Below, piece after piece: positions 15,295 through 24,118 of a stretch of 64,000 nucleotides of DNA. The DNA comes from an uncultured Marinifilum sp. (GTDB lineage: Bacteria; Bacteroidota; Bacteroidia; Bacteroidales; Marinifilaceae): positions 3,522,923-3,586,922 of the forward strand of contig NZ_OY781918.1 in NCBI RefSeq assembly GCF_963677195.1. The letters are read 5' to 3'. Every line of letters starts with the position of its first letter. The first letter of the stretch is position 1. A program made the position numbers and the translations under genes. The notes beneath the pieces are model-generated. The model did no database searches. It worked only from the letters and a program-made list of their open reading frames with translations, and was not told the DNA's origin.

Positions 15295-17397
15295 TTATTT
15301 AGCTGTGGTAGATGTGCTTGCTCCAACTTTTTCGCCACAACCAGTAGTTGCTACAATTTTATTAAGGTTATTTTTAATTGCAGCTTCGTAATCGGTATAT
15401 TTTTTATATGAATCTTTTATTTTTACAGTCTCCATTTTAATGCTGTTGTATTCTTTTTTAACAACATCTAACTTCCCTTTTAGCTCATTAACACCGGGAA
15501 CTGTTGGAAAACTAATTTTCATTTTTTTCATAATAGGCTTAGCCGCTTTCATACCTAAATCGGCAATTTTTCCTGCAATTTTTCCTCCTGCGGTTAAAGC
15601 CTTGTACAAAGACATTGAATATTTATGACGCGAAATAGGACCTGTAAAACCAAATTCCTTTTTCAGCACTTTATCCATTTCGTGAGTAACCGAACTTGCC
15701 TTATCTAAAGTAGGTTTAATTTTACTAACCCCACTTTTAATTTTTTTAGCCGGAGAATGCATTACCGCAAGGGCTTTAGCGCCTTTTTCGAAGGTAGTTA
15801 AGCTATTATTTAAAGTTCTCATTTGTGTAGATGTTCCTTTTAAGCCCTTGTTTATCTCTTTAACGGCACCTTCAACTTTTTTAAAGTCGCTTTCTTTTTT
15901 CAATGTCTTGATACAATCATCAATCGTAGCAACAGTTTTTTCGCTTTTTGCAAGTACTATTTTTGTTGTAGCAACCATACCTTTAATGGCATCAACAGTT
16001 AGCTTTACTTGTCCTACAGCTGTTTTTGTTGGATCTATAAATGGACGTTCAATTGTATTAAACTTATCAACCAATCCTCCAATAGGTTTTTGTGCAACTG
16101 CTAAGGATCTTGATGTAACCGCACTTGCAGTTCCCACAATAGGAATGGCGTTAAAAGCTTTTAAGGTACTACCTACACTCTTCATTTTCGTATTCAAACT
16201 TCTTGTCTGATCCGAAACATAGGTCACCATCTCCATTACTTCATTACTCTTATCAACAGCAGCCGAAACATTTTGTAATCGTCCGGTTAGTGCTGTATAC
16301 TGCTTTCTTGTTTCGGCTAAATTTTTCTTAAGAGTAATAAGCTCGCTGCCCACATTTAACGAATAAATGCGATACATAGAGTCTTTATAATCGGGAATCC
16401 ATTTTTGTGAACTTCGATACAAAGCAATAATAGCATCTTTATTACTTTTCGAAGATTTTTCCATTTTTAATGCCGAAGCATAGTAAAACTCAGCAATTTT
16501 TTCGGTAGCAACTACAATAGAATTTTTAGCATCGGCATGACTTGCATTCCATTTTAATGCCAGTTTAAATTGATCTACCGATTTAATGTTATTATCAACA
16601 TTGCTCGATGCCAATAGCTCTAATCCATCTTTATAATAGATCTCAGCAATTTTTTTCTCTAACTTATCTTTTGCAACAGAAGCTTCACTTAAGCTTGGTG
16701 TAAATTTTAAAGCATATCCCCATGCCTTATGTGCTAGCTCAAGAGTTGGAATATCCGAAGTTTCCTGATTTGCTTTTCCAAAATCAGTAAAATATTTTGT
16801 AATTAAAGTAGCTGTTTCACTTCTTTTTTCAGAAGAACAATACTTACTATATGCCTTAGATAATTTTTCGTATGCTTCTTTAACTCGGGCATTATCAATA
16901 TCCTCTTTCCCCTGTTTCATTATCAGATTAAAAGCATACTCAACCGAAGCATTCGCCTGAGCCGAATAATCAACAAAATTTGTTGTCCACTCCCATTTTC
17001 CTTTCGGATCAACAAAAGGTAAATCGACCTGTTGAACTTTACCATAAATGGATACTAATAATTTATATGTTTCTGCACGCTTTTCGGCCTGAGCAATATT
17101 TGTTGTATTCTCCGACTGTCCGAGGAAAGATTTCGTGCTGGCAATTGTGCTATTAAAATGTGTATACATGAATTTTTTAAATCCCTTAACCTCAGGATCG
17201 ATAATAATGGCATTAAAATCATGATCTAATGCTTTTAGTGCATTGCCTTTACTCATTTCACTTTTAGCAATTCTAAATTCATCTCTACCTTTAGAAAACA
17301 TTCCAGAACCAGATCCGCAAGAATTTAAAAATAAACAGACAGCAAGTGCACAAACACCAACAACAAACAGTTTTTTAAGAGTAAAATTTTTCTCCAT
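15295..17397 (-). CDS. Large lipoprotein with helical repeats and coiled coils
   Basis: This 700-residue protein has a lipoprotein signal with lipobox LNSC (Cys27). The N-terminal half has repeated helix pairs like TPR units, such as KGNALKALDHDFNAI and YYASALKMEKSSKSNKDAIIALYRSSQKW. From about 350 to 560 it is long coiled coil (ETRKQYTALTGRLQNVSAAV, then AVKEINKGLKGTSTQMRTLN). The C-terminal part is basic and includes GFTGPISRHKYSM. It should be anchored to a membrane facing the periplasm or outside. I do not recognise a named family. It is transcribed away from the TPR-LuxR gene at 17712, sharing a ~310-bp control region. Confidence 0.65.
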   Translation of the reverse strand: MEKNFTLKKLFVVGVCALAVCLFLNSCGSGSGMFSKGRDEFRIAKSEMSKGNALKALDHDFNAIIIDPEVKGFKKFMYTHFNSTIASTKSFLGQSENTTNIAQAEKRAETYKLLVSIYGKVQQVDLPFVDPKGKWEWTTNFVDYSAQANASVEYAFNLIMKQGKEDIDNARVKEAYEKLSKAYSKYCSSEKRSETATLITKYFTDFGKANQETSDIPTLELAHKAWGYALKFTPSLSEASVAKDKLEKKIAEIYYKDGLELLASSNVDNNIKSVDQFKLALKWNASHADAKNSIVVATEKIAEFYYASALKMEKSSKSNKDAIIALYRSSQKWIPDYKDSMYRIYSLNVGSELITLKKNLAETRKQYTALTGRLQNVSAAVDKSNEVMEMVTYVSDQTRSLNTKMKSVGSTLKAFNAIPIVGTASAVTSRSLAVAQKPIGGLVDKFNTIERPFIDPTKTAVGQVKLTVDAIKGMVATTKIVLAKSEKTVATIDDCIKTLKKESDFKKVEGAVKEINKGLKGTSTQMRTLNNSLTTFEKGAKALAVMHSPAKKIKSGVSKIKPTLDKASSVTHEMDKVLKKEFGFTGPISRHKYSMSLYKALTAGGKIAGKIADLGMKAAKPIMKKMKISFPTVPGVNELKGKLDVVKKEYNSIKMETVKIKDSYKKYTDYEAAIKNNLNKIVATTGCGEKVGASTSTTAK

Positions 17398-17711
17398 TTA
17401 GTAATAGTATTTATAGGTGATTAAATTTTGTTAAACATGAATCATCCTGTCAAATAATTTTTTCCATTTACCTAATAAATTTACAAGTTCATCACATTTA
17501 AGCCTAGTGTATTTTTTCAAACGAACAAATATGTAAACTTCCTATAAGAGAGAGAAAAAATGGCAATAGACAATAATATAGATATTGTACACATCACAGT
17601 TCAAACTTTTCTTTTTCAGACAGATAAACTAAACACTACCTAAAACATTAGTATTTGCTGAAAAATATAGTTTTATCTATTTTTACGCTCGCCTTAACAA
17701 TACCATATTTT

Positions 17712-19967
17712 ATGCCTAAATGTTTTTTCTTAATTGCACTGCTTTTATCAGTAATTTTTTCAGGATTATGTAGTGAAAAAACAGACTCGCTTATACACAT
17801 TTCGAATTTACAATCGGGGAAAAAACTACTTTATACAAACCTAAAAATTGCCGAAGAATTTGCTTACGGTAATAATGGAGATACAATTTTATTTTACGCA
17901 AAAAAGTGTGATCGACAAGCAAGTGTGCTAAACGATTCTATTGCGCTTTTAAAATCTAAACTTTACTGGTGTTCGGGTTTATATTCAAACAAAAAATATC
18001 AGGAATCTCTGCAAAAGCTCGAAGAAGCATTTTATTTATTAAGCAAGCTAAACAGGAATAAAGAAAAATTACAAGCTTTATATCTGCAAAGTCGAAATTA
18101 TCAGGGATTACATCGCTACGATCTTGCCATAAACAGCTTTATATCGGGATATAAATTTTCATTGGATTTGATAAAAACAAAGCAATCGAGTTTATCAGAA
18201 AATTATTTTAGCGCCAATTTAAAGCAACTAAGTTATTCCTATTGGTATGCATCTAAATTAAACGAAGGAATTCAGTTTTTTCTTGATAATATAAAGCAAA
18301 ACTCCGATTTAAACGATCGTTTGCTTCGCCATTACTATTCTAATATCTCTTTTCTTTACAATAGGGGTATCGATTTTGGTAAAGCCGAGGCTTATCTTTT
18401 AAAAGCTGCCAAAATAAGTGAGGAAAGTAAAAACTCTGATTTTATTTATATGGATCAGGCTTATTTAGGAGCACTATATTCTAACATAGGAGAAACAAAT
18501 AAGGCTATTAATCACTACCAAAATGCTTTACAAATTGCCAAAAGAGAAAATGATATTTTCAAAATATCCTATATTCTGCAGAACCTAGGATTGTGTTACG
18601 ATATTGCCGGAGATTTACAAAAAGGAGTTGACATGATTTTCGATGGAATTAAATTTTTCATCGAAAAAGAAGACACTAAGGCTACAGCAAAAGCATATCA
18701 GCATCTTGGCCGTTTAATGATTAAATGGCACAATTATAAAGATGCCGATAAATACCTTCATAAAGCAATAAAACTGCATAAACACGAAGGTTTGTATACT
18801 CAAACCACCATTGATTACGTAAATTTAAGCTTTTCTAAAATTCAACAGCAAGACAAAGATTCATCAGCATTTTATTTAGATATTTTAAAAAAAATAAGCA
18901 CAAAATACGATATTAAAAATGCCATAAGTTCATACTATTTATCTAAATCGTATACATACCTTCATTTCGAAAATAATCCTGAAAAAGCTCTAAAAACAAT
19001 TACTAAAGGCAATCAGATAGCCTCACAAATTAATTCGAAAGCTTTAAAAACTTACGGACAAAAATTACTTGGAGAATATTATTTATCGATACATAATAAT
19101 AAACAAGCAAAACAACACTTTATTACTGCCTGGAAAAATCATTCCAAGCTTAGTATGATTAAAGATCAGGTAGAAATTGCAAAAGCGCTCTCACAAACAT
19201 ACAGCAATATAAATAAGACCGATAGTGCTCTTTTCTTTCTTAAAAAAGCTGATAGCCTTAATTATAAGTTACATCATCGCGAAGATATTTTACTTCTTTA
19301 CAAAAAAGACAATGATTTTGCGATTCAGATGGCTAAGAGAGAAAAAGACAAACTCACAAAAGAAAACAAAAGATTATTTAACAGAATAATACTAATAAGA
19401 ACCTTTTATATTCTTTTATCCTTGTTACTAATTAGCCTTTTAATGCTGTACAAAAGGAAACGTAACAAAAAATTAAAGTTAGAGATACATTCCAAAACCT
19501 CGGAACATAAAAAATTGGTTAAACAATCTGAAATTGATAAATCGACCATAGAAAAAACTCAGCTACTAATAGAAAACAAGGAAAATATAATTTCCGAATT
19601 AAAAGAAAAACTACATAGTAATAAGTCCGATTTCGAATCGAATGAAGAATTTAACGAAGCAGAAGCTTTACTAAATACAAAGCTTGCAACCGAAGAAGAC
19701 TGGGAAAAATACATGCAACTATTTACCAAAAGAAATCCATGTTTTATTCCCGAATTAAAAAAACGATATCCGGCACTTACCCGCAACGAGCATAAAATTT
19801 TTACTTTACTAAAACTTGGTCTTTCTACCCGCGAAATGGCCGGAATATTAATGATTTCGCCCTCGAGTGTTAATACTGCCCGTTATCGCCTGCGTAAAAA
19901 ATTAAATCTAAAGGCCAACGAAAAACTCGAAGATGTAATTGAAGATCTCATTAATATAAAATGCTAA
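17712..19967 (+). CDS. TPR sensor with LuxR-type helix-turn-helix
   Basis: From MPKCFFLIALLLSVIFSG the protein is 751 residues; the frame is open from a TTG at 17655 but the internal ATG gives a clean signal sequence. TPR units fill about 30-540 (DQAYLGALYSNIGETNKAIN, and more). A membrane segment (TFYILLSLLLISLLMLY) is followed by a coiled coil and a LuxR-like HTH at the C-terminus: RYPALTRNEHKIFTLLKLGLSTREMAGILMISPSSVNTARYRLRKKL. This architecture is common in Bacteroidota as a one-piece membrane-bound regulator, with the TPR part outside and the HTH inside. The divergent lipoprotein gene is a plausible target. Confidence 0.82.
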   Translation: MPKCFFLIALLLSVIFSGLCSEKTDSLIHISNLQSGKKLLYTNLKIAEEFAYGNNGDTILFYAKKCDRQASVLNDSIALLKSKLYWCSGLYSNKKYQESLQKLEEAFYLLSKLNRNKEKLQALYLQSRNYQGLHRYDLAINSFISGYKFSLDLIKTKQSSLSENYFSANLKQLSYSYWYASKLNEGIQFFLDNIKQNSDLNDRLLRHYYSNISFLYNRGIDFGKAEAYLLKAAKISEESKNSDFIYMDQAYLGALYSNIGETNKAINHYQNALQIAKRENDIFKISYILQNLGLCYDIAGDLQKGVDMIFDGIKFFIEKEDTKATAKAYQHLGRLMIKWHNYKDADKYLHKAIKLHKHEGLYTQTTIDYVNLSFSKIQQQDKDSSAFYLDILKKISTKYDIKNAISSYYLSKSYTYLHFENNPEKALKTITKGNQIASQINSKALKTYGQKLLGEYYLSIHNNKQAKQHFITAWKNHSKLSMIKDQVEIAKALSQTYSNINKTDSALFFLKKADSLNYKLHHREDILLLYKKDNDFAIQMAKREKDKLTKENKRLFNRIILIRTFYILLSLLLISLLMLYKRKRNKKLKLEIHSKTSEHKKLVKQSEIDKSTIEKTQLLIENKENIISELKEKLHSNKSDFESNEEFNEAEALLNTKLATEEDWEKYMQLFTKRNPCFIPELKKRYPALTRNEHKIFTLLKLGLSTREMAGILMISPSSVNTARYRLRKKLNLKANEKLEDVIEDLINIKC

Positions 19968-20126
19968 TAAGAAAACACTTAAACAGTTCGTCTTTTTTCC
20001 ATTACTTAGATTTTTTTTAAATAGAATTTTAAAATTAAATTCTCAAGCAAGCAATTTTGTTAAACTATCTTCATTTCATAAATTAGCTTACTTTCAAGAA
20101 AAAATTACACTTTTAACATTCCATTC

Positions 20127-21155
20127 ATGCATAATAAGTATCTAAACATCTTAGGTAAATTGCCTGAGCAAACACATCGTAATTTCGAAGTTGCTTTAAC
20201 CTCACTGGTGGAAAGAGAAGATAATAATGAGCTTAGAAAAAACTTAAGTGAAATATTAGAATCTGATGCAGAGAAAAAATTAAGATATGCAGCTTTTTAT
20301 GGATTATCGATTCTTTACAGACGCAAAAAAGATATTAGTTTGCTCGAAAAACTGGTAGTACATCACGAAAGTGAATTTAGAGATAATGCCACATGGCCTC
20401 ACCTTATTGTTTTATACCTTAAAGAAAAGGGAATTGGACGCGATGTTATTCGTGTAATTCAAAAATCGTACGAAGCCTATTTAAATATTCGCCACAATGC
20501 AGGTATTGTGCATAATTTTGCCGAAACAGTAATCTCTGCAATTGAAGATTCCGATTCGAAAACACAAGATACGATTAAAGAAAATTGGATAGAAAAAGCT
20601 ATTGAGGCCATACACGATGCAATAGAACTGGATCCGAATTATGCCAAATATTATTGCACCAAAGGAAGAATACTTGCCTTTACAGGAGATTATATTGCTG
20701 CCAGAGAAAATATTAAAAGAGCCATAGATATTGAAGATTCGAGTAAATCAGATTATGTTGTGCGCTTAGGAAACTATCAGTATTATCTGCTTTTAGTTCA
20801 GTCGAACCAACAAAAAGCCGAACTTAACAGCAACCTTATTAGTAATGAAAAACTTATTGAACAATCTAAGACCGAAATCGATCAAAAATTTAAAGAAGTA
20901 AACATTAAAAATCTTGAATTTCTAGGTTTCTTTGCTGCCATTGTAAGTTTCACAATTGGAAGTATACAAATTGTTAACAAACAAACTTTCGATCAGGCAA
21001 GTAGTCTTATAATTGTTCTGTTTGGCGCATTAATAGCCGTTTTCGGAGGATTTGGCTTTGTTTTACACGGATGTAATAAAAAATCGATTCCCAGTTTAAT
21101 TGTATTTGTTTTAGGTGCATTAATTGTTTTACTTACAAAAATATTTACAAGTTAA
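20127..21155 (+). CDS. Helical/TPR protein with C-terminal membrane hairpin, partner of a PP2C phosphatase
   Basis: This 342-residue protein has a soluble helical N-terminal region with TPR-like units, best at about 165-205 (AIEAIHDAIELDPNYAKYY then AFTGDYIAARENIKRAIDIE). A coiled segment (NEKLIEQSKTEIDQKFKEV) leads to three hydrophobic segments near the C-terminus: FLGFFAAIVSFTIGSIQIV, LIIVLFGALIAVFGGFGFVL and LIVFVLGALIVLLTKIF. The coiled-coil-plus-membrane end is like SLATT-type effectors but I cannot confirm the family. The next gene encodes a PPM phosphatase starting 7 bp later, so the two are almost certainly one operon. Confidence 0.65.
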   Translation: MHNKYLNILGKLPEQTHRNFEVALTSLVEREDNNELRKNLSEILESDAEKKLRYAAFYGLSILYRRKKDISLLEKLVVHHESEFRDNATWPHLIVLYLKEKGIGRDVIRVIQKSYEAYLNIRHNAGIVHNFAETVISAIEDSDSKTQDTIKENWIEKAIEAIHDAIELDPNYAKYYCTKGRILAFTGDYIAARENIKRAIDIEDSSKSDYVVRLGNYQYYLLLVQSNQQKAELNSNLISNEKLIEQSKTEIDQKFKEVNIKNLEFLGFFAAIVSFTIGSIQIVNKQTFDQASSLIIVLFGALIAVFGGFGFVLHGCNKKSIPSLIVFVLGALIVLLTKIFTS

Positions 21156-21162
21156 ACTGTTT

Positions 21163-22005
21163 ATGAAAATTCTTAATCAAATTACATCCAAGGGTAACTT
21201 ATTTAACGAAGACAAAATATACGCCGGGAATGGTATTATTGTATTACTTGATGGATCGACCGGCCTTGAAAAAAAACTGATTCCCAAGGCTACAAGCGAT
21301 GCTGTTTGGTTTGTAAACGAAGTTGTTGATTTTATCCATAATCGCTTCGATATAAAAGTCAATTATCAGGATTTTATTAATGATATGCTTTCTGAAATTC
21401 GAGAAAAGCATTATAAGTTATTGGGCTACAAAGCACAAAAGCTAAATGAACCTTCGGCTTCGATGGTTTTTATTATTGAAAAAGCAGAAGAAATAATTCT
21501 GATAAATATTGGCGATTGTACAAATGTTATTGAGTTTATAAATAAAAAAATATGCTGCATTTACGATTCGAGAGTTTCTAAACTAGACAATAAAGTTATT
21601 CTTAAATTAAATAGTTTACAGCAACAGAATATTGCCGAATCGGAAGAATCAAAACTATTAATACAACAGCTTCTTATGGAAAACAGAAAATTGAAAAACA
21701 CAGCAAATGGTTACGATATTTTAGGTTTTGATAAGCTAATATTAAATAATACTCAGATTCTTTCTTTTCCGAAAAATCAGATTCGTAATATTTGTTCTTT
21801 TACCGATGGCTTTGCAGAACATTACGAACATTTCAATTTAAGTTCCGATGCCATCGATTTTTACCAACAGTTAAAAAACAGTTCTGCTGATAAAATTCTT
21901 GCGGATATTAGAAATCTTCAGAAGAAAGATTCTTTATGTAAAATTTATCCTCGTTTAAAAAAAATGGATGATGCCAGTTTGGTAATGATTCAAATTAACG
22001 ACTAA
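21163..22005 (+). CDS. PP2C/PPM-type protein serine/threonine phosphatase
   Basis: From MKILNQITSKGNLF the protein is 280 residues; an upstream in-frame ATG at 21124 lies inside the previous gene. PPM metal-binding motifs are visible: NEDKIYAG with VLLDGSTGL (motifs 1-2), INIGDCTNVIEF (middle GD), SFTDGFAEHYEHF (DG) and MDDASLVMIQIND (final DD). The acid residues needed for metal binding appear present. It probably removes phosphate from Ser/Thr of a partner; no kinase is in this window. A terminator follows at 22068. Confidence 0.8.
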   Translation: MKILNQITSKGNLFNEDKIYAGNGIIVLLDGSTGLEKKLIPKATSDAVWFVNEVVDFIHNRFDIKVNYQDFINDMLSEIREKHYKLLGYKAQKLNEPSASMVFIIEKAEEIILINIGDCTNVIEFINKKICCIYDSRVSKLDNKVILKLNSLQQQNIAESEESKLLIQQLLMENRKLKNTANGYDILGFDKLILNNTQILSFPKNQIRNICSFTDGFAEHYEHFNLSSDAIDFYQQLKNSSADKILADIRNLQKKDSLCKIYPRLKKMDDASLVMIQIND

Positions 22006-22067
22006 ACCATATACTAATTTCCATAGCAAATAAAATTCGAATAGAACAAGCTTTATTAAATAAGAAA

Positions 22068-22087
22068 AGACGCAACTAGCTGCGTCT
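22068..22087. terminator. Terminator of the phosphatase operon
   Basis: AGACGCA (22068-22074) and TGCGTCT (22081-22087) pair around a 6-nt loop and are followed by CTTCTGTATATTTTTATT on the plus strand. It is 63 bp past the phosphatase stop and between convergent genes. Confidence 0.6.
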
Positions 22088-22157
22088 CTTCTGTATATTT
22101 TTATTGTAAAACCGGAAAGAAAGTAAAACTAAAGGCGGAATTCCAATTTTGTAACTG

Positions 22158-22940
22158 CTACTTCACAGTTTTTTTCAAGGTAGCCAAATAAGTCCAGTTC
22201 AAATCTCTTAGCTTAATTGCCGCATCAATTTTTTTCTGTGTTTCCACATCAACATTAAATACTTCGTTGCGGCCATAGGCATCAAAATAATGCAAATACC
22301 CATTAAACCAATCAAAAGTCATGTGAGTCATTCTTGCCTTACTACCCGAAGGCATTAATACTCTGGCAAGTGCCCAGTGACTCATACTTTCCTCGTTTAC
22401 TCTTTTCTGATGAATTGGTAAAAACAAGTCTAATTCGGCTTTTTCGTATTCCTGAAATTTTCCTTCGGCAGCCTCCATAAAATTCATTCTCATTACCGAT
22501 CCTACTTCCATTTTAAAATTATCCTCGGTAGACTTTACAAGGCTTAGAAATATTCTTTTACTTAATTCACGCGAATTAATACTTTCCTTTAATTTTAATC
22601 TTAAGTCATCATCTCTCATATCCGGATAAGCTTTTTTTGCCGCTTCGAATGTATCTCCTCCGGCCATTGCTTTAACAGGATCATTATAAACTGTAACTGT
22701 TAAATATTGATAACCCTGTTCTGTTCCTCCAGGTTTTAGGGACCAAAGATCCCAGGATTGTATTTCTCCACTTTTTAGCCTTTGCTCGTGAATTTTTTCG
22801 AAAAATGTTTCAGTTTCCCAATAATCTGAGTCCATATCATCAGCAACCTTCATAAACTCAAAGACTAAAAATCGTTCAGACTGAGCCATACCAACAGTAT
22901 AAAACAAAGCCATAGCAACAAACAATAATACTTTTCTCAT
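22158..22940 (-). CDS. Secreted protein of unknown function
   Basis: This 260-residue protein has a signal peptide (MRKVLLFVAMALFYTVGMAQ, cut likely after AQ). The mature part is acidic, with two regions that look alike in plan: FLVFEFMKVADDMDSDYWET... and VGSVMRMNFMEAAEGKFQEY..., each a strand then a helix with a conserved aromatic/acid pattern. This could be a pair of dimeric alpha-beta-barrel domains, but that is inference. No catalytic motif is clear. It is alone, facing the phosphatase operon. Confidence 0.6.
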   Translation of the reverse strand: MRKVLLFVAMALFYTVGMAQSERFLVFEFMKVADDMDSDYWETETFFEKIHEQRLKSGEIQSWDLWSLKPGGTEQGYQYLTVTVYNDPVKAMAGGDTFEAAKKAYPDMRDDDLRLKLKESINSRELSKRIFLSLVKSTEDNFKMEVGSVMRMNFMEAAEGKFQEYEKAELDLFLPIHQKRVNEESMSHWALARVLMPSGSKARMTHMTFDWFNGYLHYFDAYGRNEVFNVDVETQKKIDAAIKLRDLNWTYLATLKKTVK

Positions 22941-23115
22941 AATAGCCAGTTTTTGTGAATAATACTTAAGTTACTGCTTTTTAACACGCTACACAATCTA
23001 AATTATAATATTTTAATGCAAAGTATTAGCACTTAAATCTGGGCTGAAGAATACGAAATTATGTAAAAATAAATGTAGAACTAAATTATAAATAAAAGGA
23101 AGAAGCAACTTAAGA

Positions 23116-23994
23116 TTAATCGCGTATTAAGTAACGATATTTTAGAGGAGAGTTGCCATAATGTTTTTGAAAAAGCTGGCAAAAATGAGAAACATTAGAA
23201 AAACCCGAATCCCAGCAAATATCATTTACCGATTTATCGGTACTAATTAACAAATGCGAAGAGTACTCCAGACGTTTTGTTCGTATCCAATTGGCAGGAG
23301 TATCCTTGTATTTCTTTTTAAATTCGCGTTTAAACTGAGACAAGCTTTTGTTGGAGAGAAATGCCAGATGCTCAACATTAAGGTTACGATAAATATTCGA
23401 TTGCAAAACCGTATCGATAGCCGATTGGCGAACCATTAAAATTTCTCTTAAAAAGCTTATAAAATAGCTTCGTTCCTGTCCTAGTATCAGAACCAAAAGA
23501 AGCTCGTTTAATTTGTTACTTAATAATTCGGGTGCAGGTGGCGGAAGAACCTGAAAATAAGAAATCAAAGAGGAAATATATACCTGCATCCAGGAATCCA
23601 TCTGATATTGATAAGCACCCCAGGTTTCTATGTTAAGAGCTTCGGAGGAATGTAGCATGTGCCTATATTTATCTACAAACTCAATTATAAAATCCTCTTT
23701 TAAAAAAATAAAAATGCCCGAATTCTGATTTCCCTGCAGTAATTTTTCATTAACCAGAATAGAACCTTTTTTAATAAAAATAGCTTCTCCTTCCTCTACC
23801 CGATAATAATGATTTGGCGTAACCACACCTTTGTTACCCTTTAAAATAAACATCAGAGTATGCTCACCAATAAAAAACTTTTCCTGAATTTCCTGATTGG
23901 TATTGGAATAATAAACAATATATTGCTGATCGGATTCTAAAATTTTACAAACCTCCGATTGTTCAAAATATGCTTTAAGCTCCTTGCTAATCAC
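23116..23994 (-). CDS. AraC-family transcriptional regulator
   Basis: This 292-residue protein has an N-terminal cupin-like region (TLMFILKGNKGVV, HYYRVEEGEAIFIKKGSI) and a C-terminal AraC double HTH (about 195-290): NVEHLAFLSNKSLSQFKREFKKKY and SVNDICWDSGFSNVSHFCQLFQKHYGNSP. It lies past the dha operon on the same strand, but the 24016-24058 terminator separates them. It may regulate dha or the secreted protein next to it; the sequence does not decide. Ligand unknown. Confidence 0.85.
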   Translation of the reverse strand: MISKELKAYFEQSEVCKILESDQQYIVYYSNTNQEIQEKFFIGEHTLMFILKGNKGVVTPNHYYRVEEGEAIFIKKGSILVNEKLLQGNQNSGIFIFLKEDFIIEFVDKYRHMLHSSEALNIETWGAYQYQMDSWMQVYISSLISYFQVLPPPAPELLSNKLNELLLVLILGQERSYFISFLREILMVRQSAIDTVLQSNIYRNLNVEHLAFLSNKSLSQFKREFKKKYKDTPANWIRTKRLEYSSHLLISTDKSVNDICWDSGFSNVSHFCQLFQKHYGNSPLKYRYLIRD

Positions 23995-24015
23995 TATTAT
24001 TTATTTTGTTTGAAA

Positions 24016-24058
24016 ACAGTATTGCAAGTTAAAAGCCAAAACGAACTTGCAATACTGT
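24016..24058. terminator. Strong terminator at the end of the dha operon
   Basis: ACAGTATTGCAAGTT (24016-24030) and its exact complement (24044-24058) form 15 pairs with a 13-nt loop. On the minus strand TTTTC follows. It sits ~60 bp past the dhaM stop and before the AraC gene. Confidence 0.85.
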
Positions 24059-24118
24059 AAATAAATTAATTTGCTATGAAGTTAAAATTTTAAATCAACT
24101 TTTAGTATTTATAAAATC

